A DNA stretch of 64,000 nucleotides from Treponema_I sp045599005 (GTDB lineage: Bacteria; Spirochaetota; Spirochaetia; Treponematales; Treponemataceae), in assembly GCA_045599005.1 (NCBI GenBank), contig JAZRVF010000015.1:62001-126000 (forward strand), read 5' to 3'. Below the pieces are notes generated by a model, which did not search any database, had not been told where the DNA came from, and was given only the letters and a program-made list of their open reading frames with translations. Below, piece by piece: positions 35,464 through 44,246 of the stretch. The translations under genes and the position numbers were made by a program. Each line of letters opens with the position of its first letter. Positions within the stretch are counted from its first letter, which is position 1.

Positions 35464-37032
35464 TTATGCAACCAGATTTATTGATGAAGACTTGTATCCA
35501 TCGACAGGACCTGCGGACGCGCTCTCATCCGCATAAGGTTCGTTATCCTGATATACAGTCTGTGCCAATTCATATTGACGACTTTGATTTTCCTGATTCC
35601 GGGAACCGGAACTGTCATTCTGACTGCCAGCCCAGGTCAGGTCAAAGCCGTTTGTCTCAAAACCGCTTGCAGCAAAAGCATTCTTAAGATCATTCATGTT
35701 CTGCTTAAAAGCTTCGTAAGCTTCCTGTGTTGCAACCACGATTTTGGCTGATATTTGATTGTCGGATAATTCCAATTTTATCTTAACATTTCCGAGTTCT
35801 TCAGGACGCAAAATTAAATTGATGCTTCCTTTGTTGTTGTCCTGCAGAACAATTGAACCGGCACGGACAAATTCACCTGCATTTGTGGAAATTTCCTTGG
35901 AAAGCATTGAAGCAAAGTCACTGCGCGGAACTCCTTCTGTGACTACGGCATCAGGGTTTGCTCCCGGAAGAGCTGTTTCAGGAAGAGAAAGCTGCATTTC
36001 AGCATTTCCGTTTCCATCATAAGAAACAGTCCGTACAAAGGGAGAAGATTTTTCTGAAACAGGAACTGATTCTTCATCTGTCTTCAGATCTGATTTTTCA
36101 ACATCTGATGTTTTTCCGTAAACTTTTTCAGCAAAAAACTTGTTCTGCACTGATGAAAGTCCGGCAGTTGCAGTGTCCACAAAATCTGATTTTTCTGGAA
36201 CTGGAGTGCGCTCATCAATCACTTCAATTCTGTCAAAAATTTCCGGAGATTTTTCTGATTTTACATTAAGTTTTGTATTCAGGTTCTCCACTTCAAAAAT
36301 CTCTTCTGAAGCAGAATCAGCAGCTGGAATTTCCGGCAGGTCTGGCAGCTGACTGCTGTTTCCTTCAAGGAATGCAGAAATCTGAGCCAGTGTTTCTTCA
36401 ACAGAATCAGTTTTTACATCTGATTTTTTAGCAGCGATTTTAAGAAGATCTGAGGCAGTTTCTTTTTCAGATTCCACTTCCTGCTCCACCGGCATTTTCA
36501 GCCAGTCCACAGCCTCTTCCGTCAGAACATTCTGAAGAATGTCAGCATCTTCTTCAGCAGGAATCATTTCCTCTGAACTGATTTTTTCTGCTGATTCCGC
36601 AAGGATTTTTTCCATCATCGGATCTGCAGAGATTTTTCTGCTCTGATCCGGCATTTTTTCAGTGTTTCTGTCTGCAGGAACATTTTCTCTTTCAGCTATC
36701 TGATCTATGCTGTCATCTGCATTTTCCTGTCTTTGAACAACGGTCTCTTCTGAAGAGTCTTGAACAGATTCCTTTTCGTATGCTGCTTTTTCAACAGGCT
36801 TTTCGTTTTTTGAAGGAGAGTTTTCCCGGCTGCTTGCCTCATAAGCATAATTGTCTTTCTGGGCTCCATCAGTTGTGTACTGATTCTGGGCACGTTCCAG
36901 AAATGCGGCAAAAGATTCCCCCTGCAAAGACAAAGGGCTGGTCTGTGAATTTGAAGAAGCACTGAGTGTGTTAAAAGAATTTCCCAAACCTGACAAATCG
37001 ATTTCTGCAGGCAGAATGTTCAACGATGCCAT
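35464..37032 (-). CDS. fliK: Flagellar hook-length control protein FliK
   Basis: The protein is 522 aa from the ATG at 37032, which has GGAGG 6 bases upstream; a GTG at 37038 lacks room. The first about 350 residues are low-complexity and rich in Glu, Ser, Asp and Lys, with many EK/SE repeats, as expected of the ruler part. The C-terminal Flg_hook domain is recognisable (LRPEELGNVKIKLELSDNQI). FliK measures hook length and switches the export gate to filament substrates. An inverted repeat (CCGATGT/ACATCGG) overlaps its ribosome site at 37042-37057. Confidence 0.88.
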   Translation of the reverse strand: MASLNILPAEIDLSGLGNSFNTLSASSNSQTSPLSLQGESFAAFLERAQNQYTTDGAQKDNYAYEASSRENSPSKNEKPVEKAAYEKESVQDSSEETVVQRQENADDSIDQIAERENVPADRNTEKMPDQSRKISADPMMEKILAESAEKISSEEMIPAEEDADILQNVLTEEAVDWLKMPVEQEVESEKETASDLLKIAAKKSDVKTDSVEETLAQISAFLEGNSSQLPDLPEIPAADSASEEIFEVENLNTKLNVKSEKSPEIFDRIEVIDERTPVPEKSDFVDTATAGLSSVQNKFFAEKVYGKTSDVEKSDLKTDEESVPVSEKSSPFVRTVSYDGNGNAEMQLSLPETALPGANPDAVVTEGVPRSDFASMLSKEISTNAGEFVRAGSIVLQDNNKGSINLILRPEELGNVKIKLELSDNQISAKIVVATQEAYEAFKQNMNDLKNAFAASGFETNGFDLTWAGSQNDSSGSRNQENQSRQYELAQTVYQDNEPYADESASAGPVDGYKSSSINLVA

Positions 37033-37041
37033 GGGCACCCT

Positions 37042-37057
37042 CCGATGTAAACATCGG
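37042..37057 (-). promoter_or_regulatory. Palindrome overlapping the fliK ribosome-binding site
   Basis: The minus strand reads CCGATGTTTACATCGG, a perfect 7-bp inverted repeat with 2 central bases. Its last G's belong to the GGAGG of fliK. It could be an RNA hairpin masking the site or a protein-binding site. Confidence 0.45.
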
Positions 37058-37096
37058 AAAAATCAAAGGAATCTCTGAAAAACTGCCAGAAATCCT

Positions 37097-37720
37097 TTAT
37101 TCAAGAGAAGTCGGTTTGCTGTTCATCTTGCGTACCAGTTCGGCCACGCGGTCTGCCGGCATTAGAGAAAGCCAGTAAGAAACCTGAGACTGTGCGCCTC
37201 CAAGCTCATCTGCTTTACGAAGCACATCAATCATGTCCTGGTCTTCCATTGCAAGCAGAATCTCTACCGCATTCTCAGGACGCATACTGTTCAGATTCGA
37301 TGCGTTGAATGTGATGTTTACATCTCTATCATCGTATTTTTTCTGCATATTGTTGAATGTTTTTTCACGTTCTTCCTGAGAAATTCTGCGTTCCTCAAGT
37401 TCTTCCGTAATCTGCGCGTTCTGTGTCTCCTGCTGGGAAATCCGGCTTTCACGCAGATCCAGTTCCTGTCTGCGCAGGTCAAGCTGCTCAAGGCGCTTTG
37501 CAAAACGCTCATCATCAAGATTGATGGAAACAAGATCACCGGTGGTTGTTATCGATTCGGAAGTCTGTGTCTGAAGTCCAAGAAGATTGTAAACAGGTGC
37601 AAAAACAGATTTTGCCTGAATGACACCAAGATAATCAAACCACAGAAGCGCCAGCAGCACCATTATGACGACCAGAAGCAAAAGCACGATTGTTTTGCCG
37701 ATTGTTTTTGCCAGCTTCAC
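37097..37720 (-). CDS. flbB: Spirochaete flagellar collar protein FlbB
   Basis: The protein is 207 aa. The GTG at 37720 is chosen because GGAGG lies 5 bases before it; a GTG four codons earlier has no site. One N-terminal membrane helix (TIVLLLLVVIMVLLALLWF) is followed by a long coiled coil (residues about 75-130, rich in E, R and Q). A C-terminal MotE/MgtE-N-like helical domain (MRPENAVEILLAMEDQDMID) ends the protein. This layout and its place before fliK match FlbB, which builds the collar around the periplasmic motor in Borrelia. Here the upstream fliF-fliJ genes are absent. Confidence 0.82.
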   Translation of the reverse strand: MKLAKTIGKTIVLLLLVVIMVLLALLWFDYLGVIQAKSVFAPVYNLLGLQTQTSESITTTGDLVSINLDDERFAKRLEQLDLRRQELDLRESRISQQETQNAQITEELEERRISQEEREKTFNNMQKKYDDRDVNITFNASNLNSMRPENAVEILLAMEDQDMIDVLRKADELGGAQSQVSYWLSLMPADRVAELVRKMNSKPTSLE

Positions 37721-37752
37721 GACTTCCTCCACCCGAAAATATTTTCCTTTAT

Positions 37753-37781
37753 ATTTTATACCAATGCGGGCGTAAACTCAA
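37753..37781 (-). promoter_or_regulatory. Promoter of the flagellar operon
   Basis: On the minus strand TTGAGT, 17 bases, TAAAAT (overlapping TATAAA). It is sigma70-like rather than sigma28 or sigma54. GGAGG and the GTG start lie about 30 bases on. Confidence 0.6.
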
Positions 37782-37821
37782 TAGTACCAAAACCATCCAT
37801 TGTCTGTACTCTTGATCCCCT

Positions 37822-37851
37822 TTGCGTAAGTCATATTCTCTGTGGTATCAT
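37822..37851 (+). promoter_or_regulatory. Promoter giving a predicted leaderless mRNA
   Basis: TTGCGT, 18 bases, TATCAT (37846-37851). The ATG of the pseudouridine synthase is 6 bases beyond at 37858, with no Shine-Dalgarno. Confidence 0.55.
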
Positions 37852-37857
37852 CTTTGA

Positions 37858-38607
37858 ATGGCACAGGAACGGATAGACAAACTTTTGGCGCGGCAGGGCT
37901 TCGGAAGCCGCAAAGATGTTAAAAAAATTCTTCACAGATGCGAAGTCACTGTAAACGGTGTGCGTTGTACCGCAAGCGACACACATATTGACCCGGAAAC
38001 TGATGAAGTCTGTGTTGACGGCGAGTGCATCACCTTTGTTAAAGAACTTTACCTTATGATGAACAAAAAAGGCGGCACAGTCTGTTCCACAAAAGACGGC
38101 GAGCACGAGACAGTTTTTGACTGCCTTGAAGGTCCTGAATATCATGCATACGAAACCGGCCGTCTTCATTTTATAGGCCGTCTGGACATTGATACAGAAG
38201 GTCTGCTTCTCCTTACAACGGACGGCGAACTGACACACCGCCTTATTTCCCCGAAGAACGACATCTGCAAGACTTATTATGCGGAACTTGAGCGTCCTGT
38301 TGATGCAGAAGAACAGACACAGATCGCTGAGCAGTTTAAAAAAGGAATTGAAGTTCCCCGGGATGGACGGGAAGATGCTTTTACCGCAAAAAGCGCGGAG
38401 ATCCGATGGGTATCGGAAAATGCGGCCCGGCTCACGATTACAGAAGGAAAATTCCATCAGGTAAAGAGGATGTTCCTGGCGGTGAACAATAAAGTGATTT
38501 ATCTGAAGCGCATCAGCGAAGGAAGTCTTTCGCTGGACCCGAACCTTGAAAAAGGGGCTTACCGTCCCCTTACGGCAGAAGAACTGGACGCCCTTAAAAG
38601 TGAATGA
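37858..38607 (+). CDS. RsuA/RluB-family pseudouridine synthase
   Basis: The protein is 249 aa. An N-terminal S4 RNA-binding domain (residues 4-60, RIDKLLARQGFGSRKDVKKI) is followed by the catalytic domain. Its signature GRLDIDTEGLLLLTTDGELT contains the nucleophilic Asp. C-terminal ITEGKFHQVKRMFLAV is typical of the RsuA branch. It isomerises a uridine in 16S or 23S rRNA; the sequence by itself does not tell which site. It is monocistronic, with a bidirectional hairpin terminator downstream and no ribosome-binding site upstream. Confidence 0.92.
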   Translation: MAQERIDKLLARQGFGSRKDVKKILHRCEVTVNGVRCTASDTHIDPETDEVCVDGECITFVKELYLMMNKKGGTVCSTKDGEHETVFDCLEGPEYHAYETGRLHFIGRLDIDTEGLLLLTTDGELTHRLISPKNDICKTYYAELERPVDAEEQTQIAEQFKKGIEVPRDGREDAFTAKSAEIRWVSENAARLTITEGKFHQVKRMFLAVNNKVIYLKRISEGSLSLDPNLEKGAYRPLTAEELDALKSE

Positions 38608-38644
38608 TGTTTTCAGAGCCGGCGTAAATCCCTGAGTGCAAAAA

Positions 38645-38676
38645 AAAAGCAGCCTCTGTCATCAAAAGCTGCTTTT
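38645..38676. terminator. Bidirectional terminator
   Basis: AAAAGCAGC pairs with GCTGCTTTT between convergent genes, with an A8 run on one side and T4 on the other. Confidence 0.7.
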
Positions 38677-38709
38677 CTGTGACTTCCAGAAAGAAGTCAG
38701 AAATCATTC

Positions 38710-39126
38710 TCAGTTGTAGCTTCCCAGATTCATCTCTCTAAGAACTTTTGAATTAAGAATAAGGTTCTTGTTTTTGTCGAATGTCTCAACATCGCGGGGA
38801 TCCATCATGCTTGCATACTGCTCTTTCATTGTTGCAACCAGATCCATTCCCATCATTGAATACATTGCAAGTGTGTCTTTGCCATACATTGCATATGCAA
38901 CTTCTTCACTGAACACATAGCCTACACCAGCACTGAGAACCACGATTTTATCAGGAGACATAGTCAGATAAACAAGAGCTGCTGATCCTGTGGGGTCTTC
39001 CAGATAAGAAACATAATTCTGGATATCAGATTTTGTGATTTTCTGATAGCCATAGCTCTGTGCAAATACTGCTGTGCAAAGAACCAGAAGTGCAAGCACA
39101 ACAATGAGTTTTTTTGTGTTTTTCAT
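38710..39126 (-). CDS. Small secreted protein of unknown function
   Basis: The protein is 138 aa with a clear signal peptide (MKNTKKLIVVLALLVLCTA, cleaved near VFAQ), so it is periplasmic. The mature part contains KSDIQNYVSYLEDPTGSAAL and a Met-rich stretch (AMYSMMGMDLVATMKEQYAS), and has no Cys in the mature part. I recognise no family. GAGGAG precedes the ATG, and it has its own promoter (39196-39224). Position between terminator and divergent helicase gene suggests a single-gene unit. Confidence 0.8.
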   Translation of the reverse strand: MKNTKKLIVVLALLVLCTAVFAQSYGYQKITKSDIQNYVSYLEDPTGSAALVYLTMSPDKIVVLSAGVGYVFSEEVAYAMYGKDTLAMYSMMGMDLVATMKEQYASMMDPRDVETFDKNKNLILNSKVLREMNLGSYN

Positions 39127-39195
39127 AAACTCTCCTCAAAACAACATCGGACAAGGTTTCCCAAAATCCGAATGAAATGCCATTTCAGGCGGAAT

Positions 39196-39224
39196 ATAAT
39201 ATGCCCGTAATTCCCGGACGTCAG
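39196..39224 (-). promoter_or_regulatory. Promoter of the small secreted protein
   Basis: On the minus strand CTGACG, 17 bases, TATTAT. It gives a leader of about 65 bases with a GAGGAG site, unlike the leaderless class. Confidence 0.55.
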
Positions 39225-39343
39225 AGATTTTACTGAATTAAGAAGGTAATTTCAACCTTAAAAGAGTTCAAATTTTTGCAGAAAACCGATTCAATTATGC
39301 ATAAAACCGCAATTCTCCCCATTTTGAAAAATATTTTGGATGA

Positions 39344-39372
39344 TTGAAAACATTGTAGTTTTATGCTAAATT
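39344..39372 (+). promoter_or_regulatory. Promoter of the DEAD-box helicase
   Basis: TTGAAA, 17 bases, TAAATT. AAGGA lies 7 bases before the ATG at 39398, so this gene has a conventional short leader. Confidence 0.5.
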
Positions 39373-39397
39373 TTTGCAAACACTGCAAGGATAATTA

Positions 39398-41611
39398 ATG
39401 GAACAAACAGAAACACAACAGATTAATGACCAGACAACCGAAGAATCAATTTCTTTTGAGGATCTGGGTCTTGATGAACAGACTCTCAAAGCCGTAGAAA
39501 AAAAAGGTTTCACACAACCTTCGCCCATTCAGATTCTGGCAATTCCACGCCTTTTGGAAGGAGATGCGAACCTTATTGCAAAAGCCCGCACTGGTACGGG
39601 AAAAACTGCCGCTTTCGGACTGCCGCTGGTTCAGAAAATCAGAGAAGACAAAGGTCATCCACAGGCGCTGATCCTTGCACCTACACGGGAACTTGCCATG
39701 CAGGTCTGCCGTGAGATTGAATCTTTTTCAACAGACAATTTTCCGCGCCTTACCGCTGTTTACGGCGGTGCCTCAATGGGAATCCAGCTTAAAGACCTGC
39801 GCCGCGGTGTTGAGATTGTGGTCGGTACTCCCGGCCGTGTGAAAGACCACCTGGAACGGGGAACTCTGCGTCTTGAGAACATTTCATACTTCATTCTTGA
39901 CGAAGCTGATGAAATGCTGGACATGGGTTTCATCGACGATATTGAGTCAATCTTTGAACAGGCAAATCCCCAGAGCAGAATTCTGCTGTTTTCAGCCACA
40001 ATGCCCCCTGAAATTCTCAAGATTGCAGGGAAATTCATGGGCGATTACGAGATTCTTGAAGAGGAGACAAAACCTGAAGAACCTCTTCTGACAGAACAGC
40101 ATTATTGGATTGTAAAAGAATACGAAAAAATCGAGGCTCTTGTCCGCCTGATTGACATTTCTCCGGATTTTTACGGACTTGTTTTCACAATGACAAAGAA
40201 CGATGCGGATATGGTCGCGAAACAGCTTGATGAACGCGGCTATGATGCGGTTGCTCTTCATGGTGATATTGCACAAAGCCAGCGTGAGAAAATCCTGGAC
40301 CGCTTCCGCCGCAGAAAGACACGGATTCTGGTTGCCACAGACGTTGCCGCCCGCGGAATTGATATAGAAGGTCTTACACATGTTGTAAACTATGCCCTTC
40401 CCTATGACGGTCCCACCTATGTACACAGAATCGGACGCACAGGTCGTGCCGGAGCAAAGGGACTTGCCTATACACTGGTCCGTCCGGAAGAACGCCGCAA
40501 ACTGGAATACATCAAACATTTCGCAAAAAAAGGCACAAAAGGTGAGCTGATTGAAGACCAGGTGCCATCTGTTGACGAAGTGATCGCAGTAAAGAAAGAG
40601 CGGGTTTTTGAAGATCTCAGGAACAAACTTCTTGGAAAACTGATTGAAAAAACTGACGAAGAAGAAGCCGCACTTACAGCAGAAGATTCCGTGCTGGACA
40701 ATGTGGAAGCAGTCGCTGCTGCCGGTTCAGAGGATGCAACCGCTTCCACAGAGTCAGCCGCAGATGAAGTTACTGTGACACAGGATCCAGCGGAAGACAG
40801 AGCAGAAGTTCTGCCCGCCCGCGAGGAACTGCCCAGAATCCGCCGCATTTTCCGCGATTTTGCAGCAGAACTTTGCGCACAGAAAGATGGAGAGGAACTT
40901 GTTGCCCGTCTGCTTCAGGAAGCCTGCGGACGTTCCCTTGATACAAGCCGGTACGGTTCCATAACAACCCAGAAGTCTTTTGCAAACGGTGGCGGAAAAG
41001 GCCGTGGCTTTGGCAGCGACAATCCCAACCAGATGCGCATTTTTGTGCAGCTTGGCCGGCGGGACGGAATGAACGCCCGTGGGGTTGCAGAATTCTTCAG
41101 TAAACTGCTCAACATACGCCAGAATGCAGTTGACCGCATTACAGTCACTGAGAATTTCAGTCTGGTAAGTCTGCCAGCAAAAGATGCCCAGCGTGCTCTG
41201 GATTATTCCCACAGAGACAAAAAGCTGCCACACATGCATCAGGACACAAAGGCCGGAGAATGGCAGGACGAGAAACCCCGCCGTGAGCGCAGAAACAATG
41301 ATGATTCCAAGGATTTCAGCAGCCGCCACAATCAATATGACCGGAATGATCAGCATGATCGTAATGATTCATATGATAGAAATGACCGGAATGACAGGCC
41401 GGAACGCCGCAGTCACAATGATTACAATGACCGCCACGATCGCAATGACCGTTTCGACAGAAGAGACCGCCGTGACAGAAGAAGTTTCAGTGACAGACCT
41501 TCCCGCGGTTATGACGGCAGAAAAGCTGCAGGCAGGGATTCTCGTAACGGACAGCACAGAAGTTCCGGAAATGCGGATCTGTACAAAAAGCCTGGTAATT
41601 ACGATTATTAA
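39398..41611 (+). CDS. DEAD-box RNA helicase (DeaD/CsdA-like)
   Basis: The protein is 737 aa. RecA-like domain 1 has the Q motif, Walker A ARTGTGKTAA, ILDEADEMLDMG (DEAD) and FSATMP (SAT). Domain 2 has ATDVAARGIDIEG and HRIGRTGRAG. An acidic Ala/Glu linker (about 415-470) leads to a DbpA-like RNA-binding fold (about 530-600). The tail (about 620-737) is a low-complexity run of Asp, Arg and Asn with units such as DRNDRHDRND. Such helicases remodel rRNA and structured mRNA and are often cold-induced. The tail is more strongly repetitive than usual and may favour phase separation (inference). Confidence 0.93.
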   Translation: MEQTETQQINDQTTEESISFEDLGLDEQTLKAVEKKGFTQPSPIQILAIPRLLEGDANLIAKARTGTGKTAAFGLPLVQKIREDKGHPQALILAPTRELAMQVCREIESFSTDNFPRLTAVYGGASMGIQLKDLRRGVEIVVGTPGRVKDHLERGTLRLENISYFILDEADEMLDMGFIDDIESIFEQANPQSRILLFSATMPPEILKIAGKFMGDYEILEEETKPEEPLLTEQHYWIVKEYEKIEALVRLIDISPDFYGLVFTMTKNDADMVAKQLDERGYDAVALHGDIAQSQREKILDRFRRRKTRILVATDVAARGIDIEGLTHVVNYALPYDGPTYVHRIGRTGRAGAKGLAYTLVRPEERRKLEYIKHFAKKGTKGELIEDQVPSVDEVIAVKKERVFEDLRNKLLGKLIEKTDEEEAALTAEDSVLDNVEAVAAAGSEDATASTESAADEVTVTQDPAEDRAEVLPAREELPRIRRIFRDFAAELCAQKDGEELVARLLQEACGRSLDTSRYGSITTQKSFANGGGKGRGFGSDNPNQMRIFVQLGRRDGMNARGVAEFFSKLLNIRQNAVDRITVTENFSLVSLPAKDAQRALDYSHRDKKLPHMHQDTKAGEWQDEKPRRERRNNDDSKDFSSRHNQYDRNDQHDRNDSYDRNDRNDRPERRSHNDYNDRHDRNDRFDRRDRRDRRSFSDRPSRGYDGRKAAGRDSRNGQHRSSGNADLYKKPGNYDY

Positions 41612-41634
41612 CATGTGACAAAGCAGATTCAGTG

Positions 41635-41677
41635 CGCCGGGACAGATCACCTTTAATCCAAGGCATCAGTCCCGGCG
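41635..41677 (+). terminator. Hairpin after the helicase gene
   Basis: CGCCGGGAC pairs perfectly with GTCCCGGCG (9 bp, 25-base loop). The following TCTCAAAATC is a poor U tract, so it may stabilise the mRNA 3' end rather than terminate. Confidence 0.4.
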
Positions 41678-41816
41678 TCTCAAAATCAGCATAAATCAAC
41701 ACTTTGCTGTAATATTTTACGATGATTTTCAGTTTCATTCACATTTTTCGTGTTTTTTCCGATTTTTACGACATACTACTTGCATAAATACTTTTATGGT
41801 ATTTCGGGAGGGAAAG

Positions 41817-42101
41817 ATGCAGATTTCAACTGGATCGCTTACACCTGTTTCGCTGAGAGATGACGGAAAGGGAAAAAAAATAATCATTGTTAACGGAGTC
41901 GGCTGTTCAATAAGGATGGATGATGTCCGCAGTTTTTTTGCAGCGGCAGACCTCTGCAACCTGAATGATTTTTCCGGAATTTATGTTGATGTTTTTGTTC
42001 CTGATGTAATTGCTCTTTTTGCCCAGGACGCAGCACTCCGCAGAAACATTCCTGTTCTTGATGAAATTCCGTCTTCCAGAACCCTTGAATGGGCCGCATA
42101 A
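41817..42101 (+). CDS. Small hypothetical protein, 94 aa
   Basis: The ATG at 41817 follows GGGAGGG by 5 bases, and an upstream ATG in frame has no site, so the shorter form is preferred. It begins MQISTGSLTPVSLRDDGKG and has one hydrophobic strand-like stretch (KKIIIVNGVGCSI). There is no signal peptide or membrane helix. The alternating beta/alpha pattern suggests a small soluble domain, but I recognise no family. It sits alone between the helicase hairpin and ispH, whose promoter begins 20 bases after its stop. Confidence 0.65.
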   Translation: MQISTGSLTPVSLRDDGKGKKIIIVNGVGCSIRMDDVRSFFAAADLCNLNDFSGIYVDVFVPDVIALFAQDAALRRNIPVLDEIPSSRTLEWAA

Positions 42102-42120
42102 AATCTTATAAAACACAAAA

Positions 42121-42149
42121 TTGCACAAAAGTCCGGTTTTTCATATACT
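42121..42149 (+). promoter_or_regulatory. Promoter giving a predicted leaderless mRNA
   Basis: TTGCAC, 17 bases, TATACT (42144-42149). The ispH ATG at 42157 is 7 bases past the -10. Confidence 0.65.
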
Positions 42150-42156
42150 GATTTTC

Positions 42157-43032
42157 ATGGACGTGCAGAATATTCAAGTTGTAAAAGCCAGCGTTCTTGG
42201 CTATTGCATGGGTGTGAGACGGGCTGTTGAAATTGCAGAGCAGGCTCTCGCCCGTAAATCCGATGAATCAGTTTATTCACTGGGCCCTTTAATCCACAAC
42301 AGTTCCGCACTTGAGACACTTTCAGAAAAAGGTCTCCAGCTTCTGGAAGAAAACCATATCCCCGAACTTAAAGACAAAAAGACAGTGGTAATAATCCGTG
42401 CCCACGGTGTCTCACCACAGATCAGGGCAAAACTTCAGGAAAACAACTGCACAATAATTGATGCCACCTGTCCCCGTGTCCTTGCAAATCAGAAACTGGC
42501 TGAGAAATGCGCACAGGAGAACAGAACACTTTTTCTTGCGGGAGACAGAAACCACGGTGAAGTCGCAGCAGTCGCAGGATGCGCCCCGGAAAACTGCCTT
42601 GTGATCGAAAATCCAGAACAGGCAGAGCAGATGAACCTGGAAAAGATTGAGAGCGCCACAATGCTCTGTCAGACCACTTTTTCGCAGAATCAGTATGAAC
42701 AGATTTCTTCAATATTATCAGCAAAAATCCCGAACCTCAGAATCATGAATACAATCTGCCCTGCAACAAAGGAACGGCAGGACGCTCTCCGGAATCTATG
42801 CAGTCAGGTTGAAGGCGTCATTGTCATTGGCGGCAGGAATTCTGCAAACACAAAACGTCTTTTCAACACAGCGAAGGCAAATGCTCCGAAAGCATGTCTT
42901 ATTGAATCAGAAAAAGAGATTCCGGCTGATTTTTTCGGACTTTCAAAAATCGGATTGACGGCAGGAGCCTCAACGCCGGATTTTGTAATTTCTGCCGTAG
43001 AAAGCAGACTTTTCAATATTGCACAGCAATAA
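42157..43032 (+). CDS. ispH: 4-hydroxy-3-methylbut-2-enyl diphosphate reductase
   Basis: The protein is 291 aa from the ATG at 42157 (MDVQNIQVVKASVLGYCMGV); residues encoded further upstream are inside the promoter. IspH makes IPP and DMAPP in the last step of the MEP isoprenoid pathway. The three Fe-S ligand Cys are in GYCMGVRRA, IDATCPRV and NTICPATKERQ. The substrate His residues are in RAHGVS and DRNHGEVA. It is the standard length for the short form, without a fused S1 domain. It stands alone, with a predicted leaderless start. Confidence 0.95.
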   Translation: MDVQNIQVVKASVLGYCMGVRRAVEIAEQALARKSDESVYSLGPLIHNSSALETLSEKGLQLLEENHIPELKDKKTVVIIRAHGVSPQIRAKLQENNCTIIDATCPRVLANQKLAEKCAQENRTLFLAGDRNHGEVAAVAGCAPENCLVIENPEQAEQMNLEKIESATMLCQTTFSQNQYEQISSILSAKIPNLRIMNTICPATKERQDALRNLCSQVEGVIVIGGRNSANTKRLFNTAKANAPKACLIESEKEIPADFFGLSKIGLTAGASTPDFVISAVESRLFNIAQQ

Positions 43033-43077
43033 AATTCCGCATATTATATCGCCTAAAAAAACATACAGGGTATTCAA

Positions 43078-43597
43078 ATGAATAAAAAAATTATTGCACT
43101 GTTCATCACTGTCGGATGTGCTCTCAGCTCTTTTCGCAACGGGTCTTGGAATTACAGATGACGACTGCGTAAATTTCACGCAACACTTCAGTGAGATTGG
43201 TTCCTTCATAGAAAACTTTGATTTTGATGATTCAGACTCAGAAATGCAAATGTCTTTTGAAGTATGCAAAAAATTCAACATTGAAGGTCCGAATTACGCG
43301 GAAAAATTGGAAGCTCTGATGAGAAGCGCAAACTATTTTGAATACTTGTATTTATATTTAAGCGATTTTTCGGCTCCGAGCTATTTTCTTCAGACAGTTC
43401 TTGAAGGTTCAGAAATAAAAACAATTATGGAAGAAACGGACAGTGATTTATTGAACTGCCTTACTGAAGAATGGGGCTTAAATTCATGGGTAGAAGACAT
43501 TGACAGTGACTCCTGGGAAATAATCACTGAACACGGAGATGACTTTCTTCTGGCTGCCCATCATTATGTGATATTAAAGCTTTCAAAACTTTTCTGA
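43078..43597 (+). pseudogene. Secreted small protein with a frameshift in the signal peptide
   Basis: From the ATG at 43078 the frame reads MNKKIIALFITVGCALSS, a good signal peptide, then runs to a stop 10 codons later. A different frame continues ALFATGLGITDDDC and stays open to 43597, encoding about 150 acidic residues (FDFDDSDSE, EETDSDLLNC). Removing one base near 43128 (ctcAgctc) would join them. The joined product would be about 172 aa, exported and acidic, with four or more Cys. Either the gene is broken or the assembly has a one-base error. No family was recognised. GGG upstream is a weak site. Confidence 0.65.
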
Positions 43598-43653
43598 AAG
43601 AACAAAATTACAAAACGGGATCCTGAAAAACTGGATTCCGCTTTGTTTTGCCA

Positions 43654-44214
43654 TTATTTCAAAGCCAGTCCGTCTTTAAATGCATTACCTGCTTTCTCAC
43701 CCAAAGTCAGGTAATGATGATTGATCGGATCGTAAACAATGGGCTTGAACTTTGACAGATCAGTTCTGCCGTTCTCATCAAGCATTTCTTCATCAATCGC
43801 AACATTCTCAATTTTTCCCACAAGACGGCATGTTGCAGGATCATAACTGATAACAGAGCATTCAAGACACATTGGCAGTTCATTAATCACCGGCGCATTC
43901 ACAAACTGAGATTTTTCCGCTGTAAAACCGGATTTTCTGAATTTGTCAGGTTCCGTGTTTCCGGAAGCAATTCCCACATAATCACAGGCAACCACATGGG
44001 CTGCATCTGCAATGCTTACGGTAAAAGCACCGCTTTTCTGCAGATTCTTTGTGGTTTTGTGGTCGGCACTTAGACAGATCCCGATTTTCCCATCATCCTC
44101 AATTCCACCCCATGCAGCATTCATCGCATCTGGCATTCCATTCTTATCATAAGTCGCAATAATGAGCACTGGCATTGGATAAAGCCATTCTTTCGTTCCG
44201 AAATTCTTCTTCAT
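43654..44214 (-). CDS. Flavin reductase-like (flavoredoxin family) protein
   Basis: The protein is 186 aa. The ATG at 44214 follows GGAGGGA by 7 bases. The flavin-reductase split-barrel is recognised from YPMPVLIIATYDKNGMPDAM near the N terminus and GICLSADHKTTKNLQKSGAF, the FMN-binding strand region. Members bind FMN and use NAD(P)H or donor proteins to reduce flavin or metal/thiol substrates. A strong palindrome (44265-44282) lies in its upstream region, so it could be regulated, but its own promoter was not identified. Confidence 0.85.
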   Translation of the reverse strand: MKKNFGTKEWLYPMPVLIIATYDKNGMPDAMNAAWGGIEDDGKIGICLSADHKTTKNLQKSGAFTVSIADAAHVVACDYVGIASGNTEPDKFRKSGFTAEKSQFVNAPVINELPMCLECSVISYDPATCRLVGKIENVAIDEEMLDENGRTDLSKFKPIVYDPINHHYLTLGEKAGNAFKDGLALK

Positions 44215-44246
44215 AGTCACTCCCTCCATCCGGCGCAAAACCGCTG

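Noticed and set aside
41184..41650. Overlapping frames rich in Met/Thr/Ile or Val at the helicase 3' end
   Set aside because: They arise from the repetitive DRND-coding DNA read out of frame.
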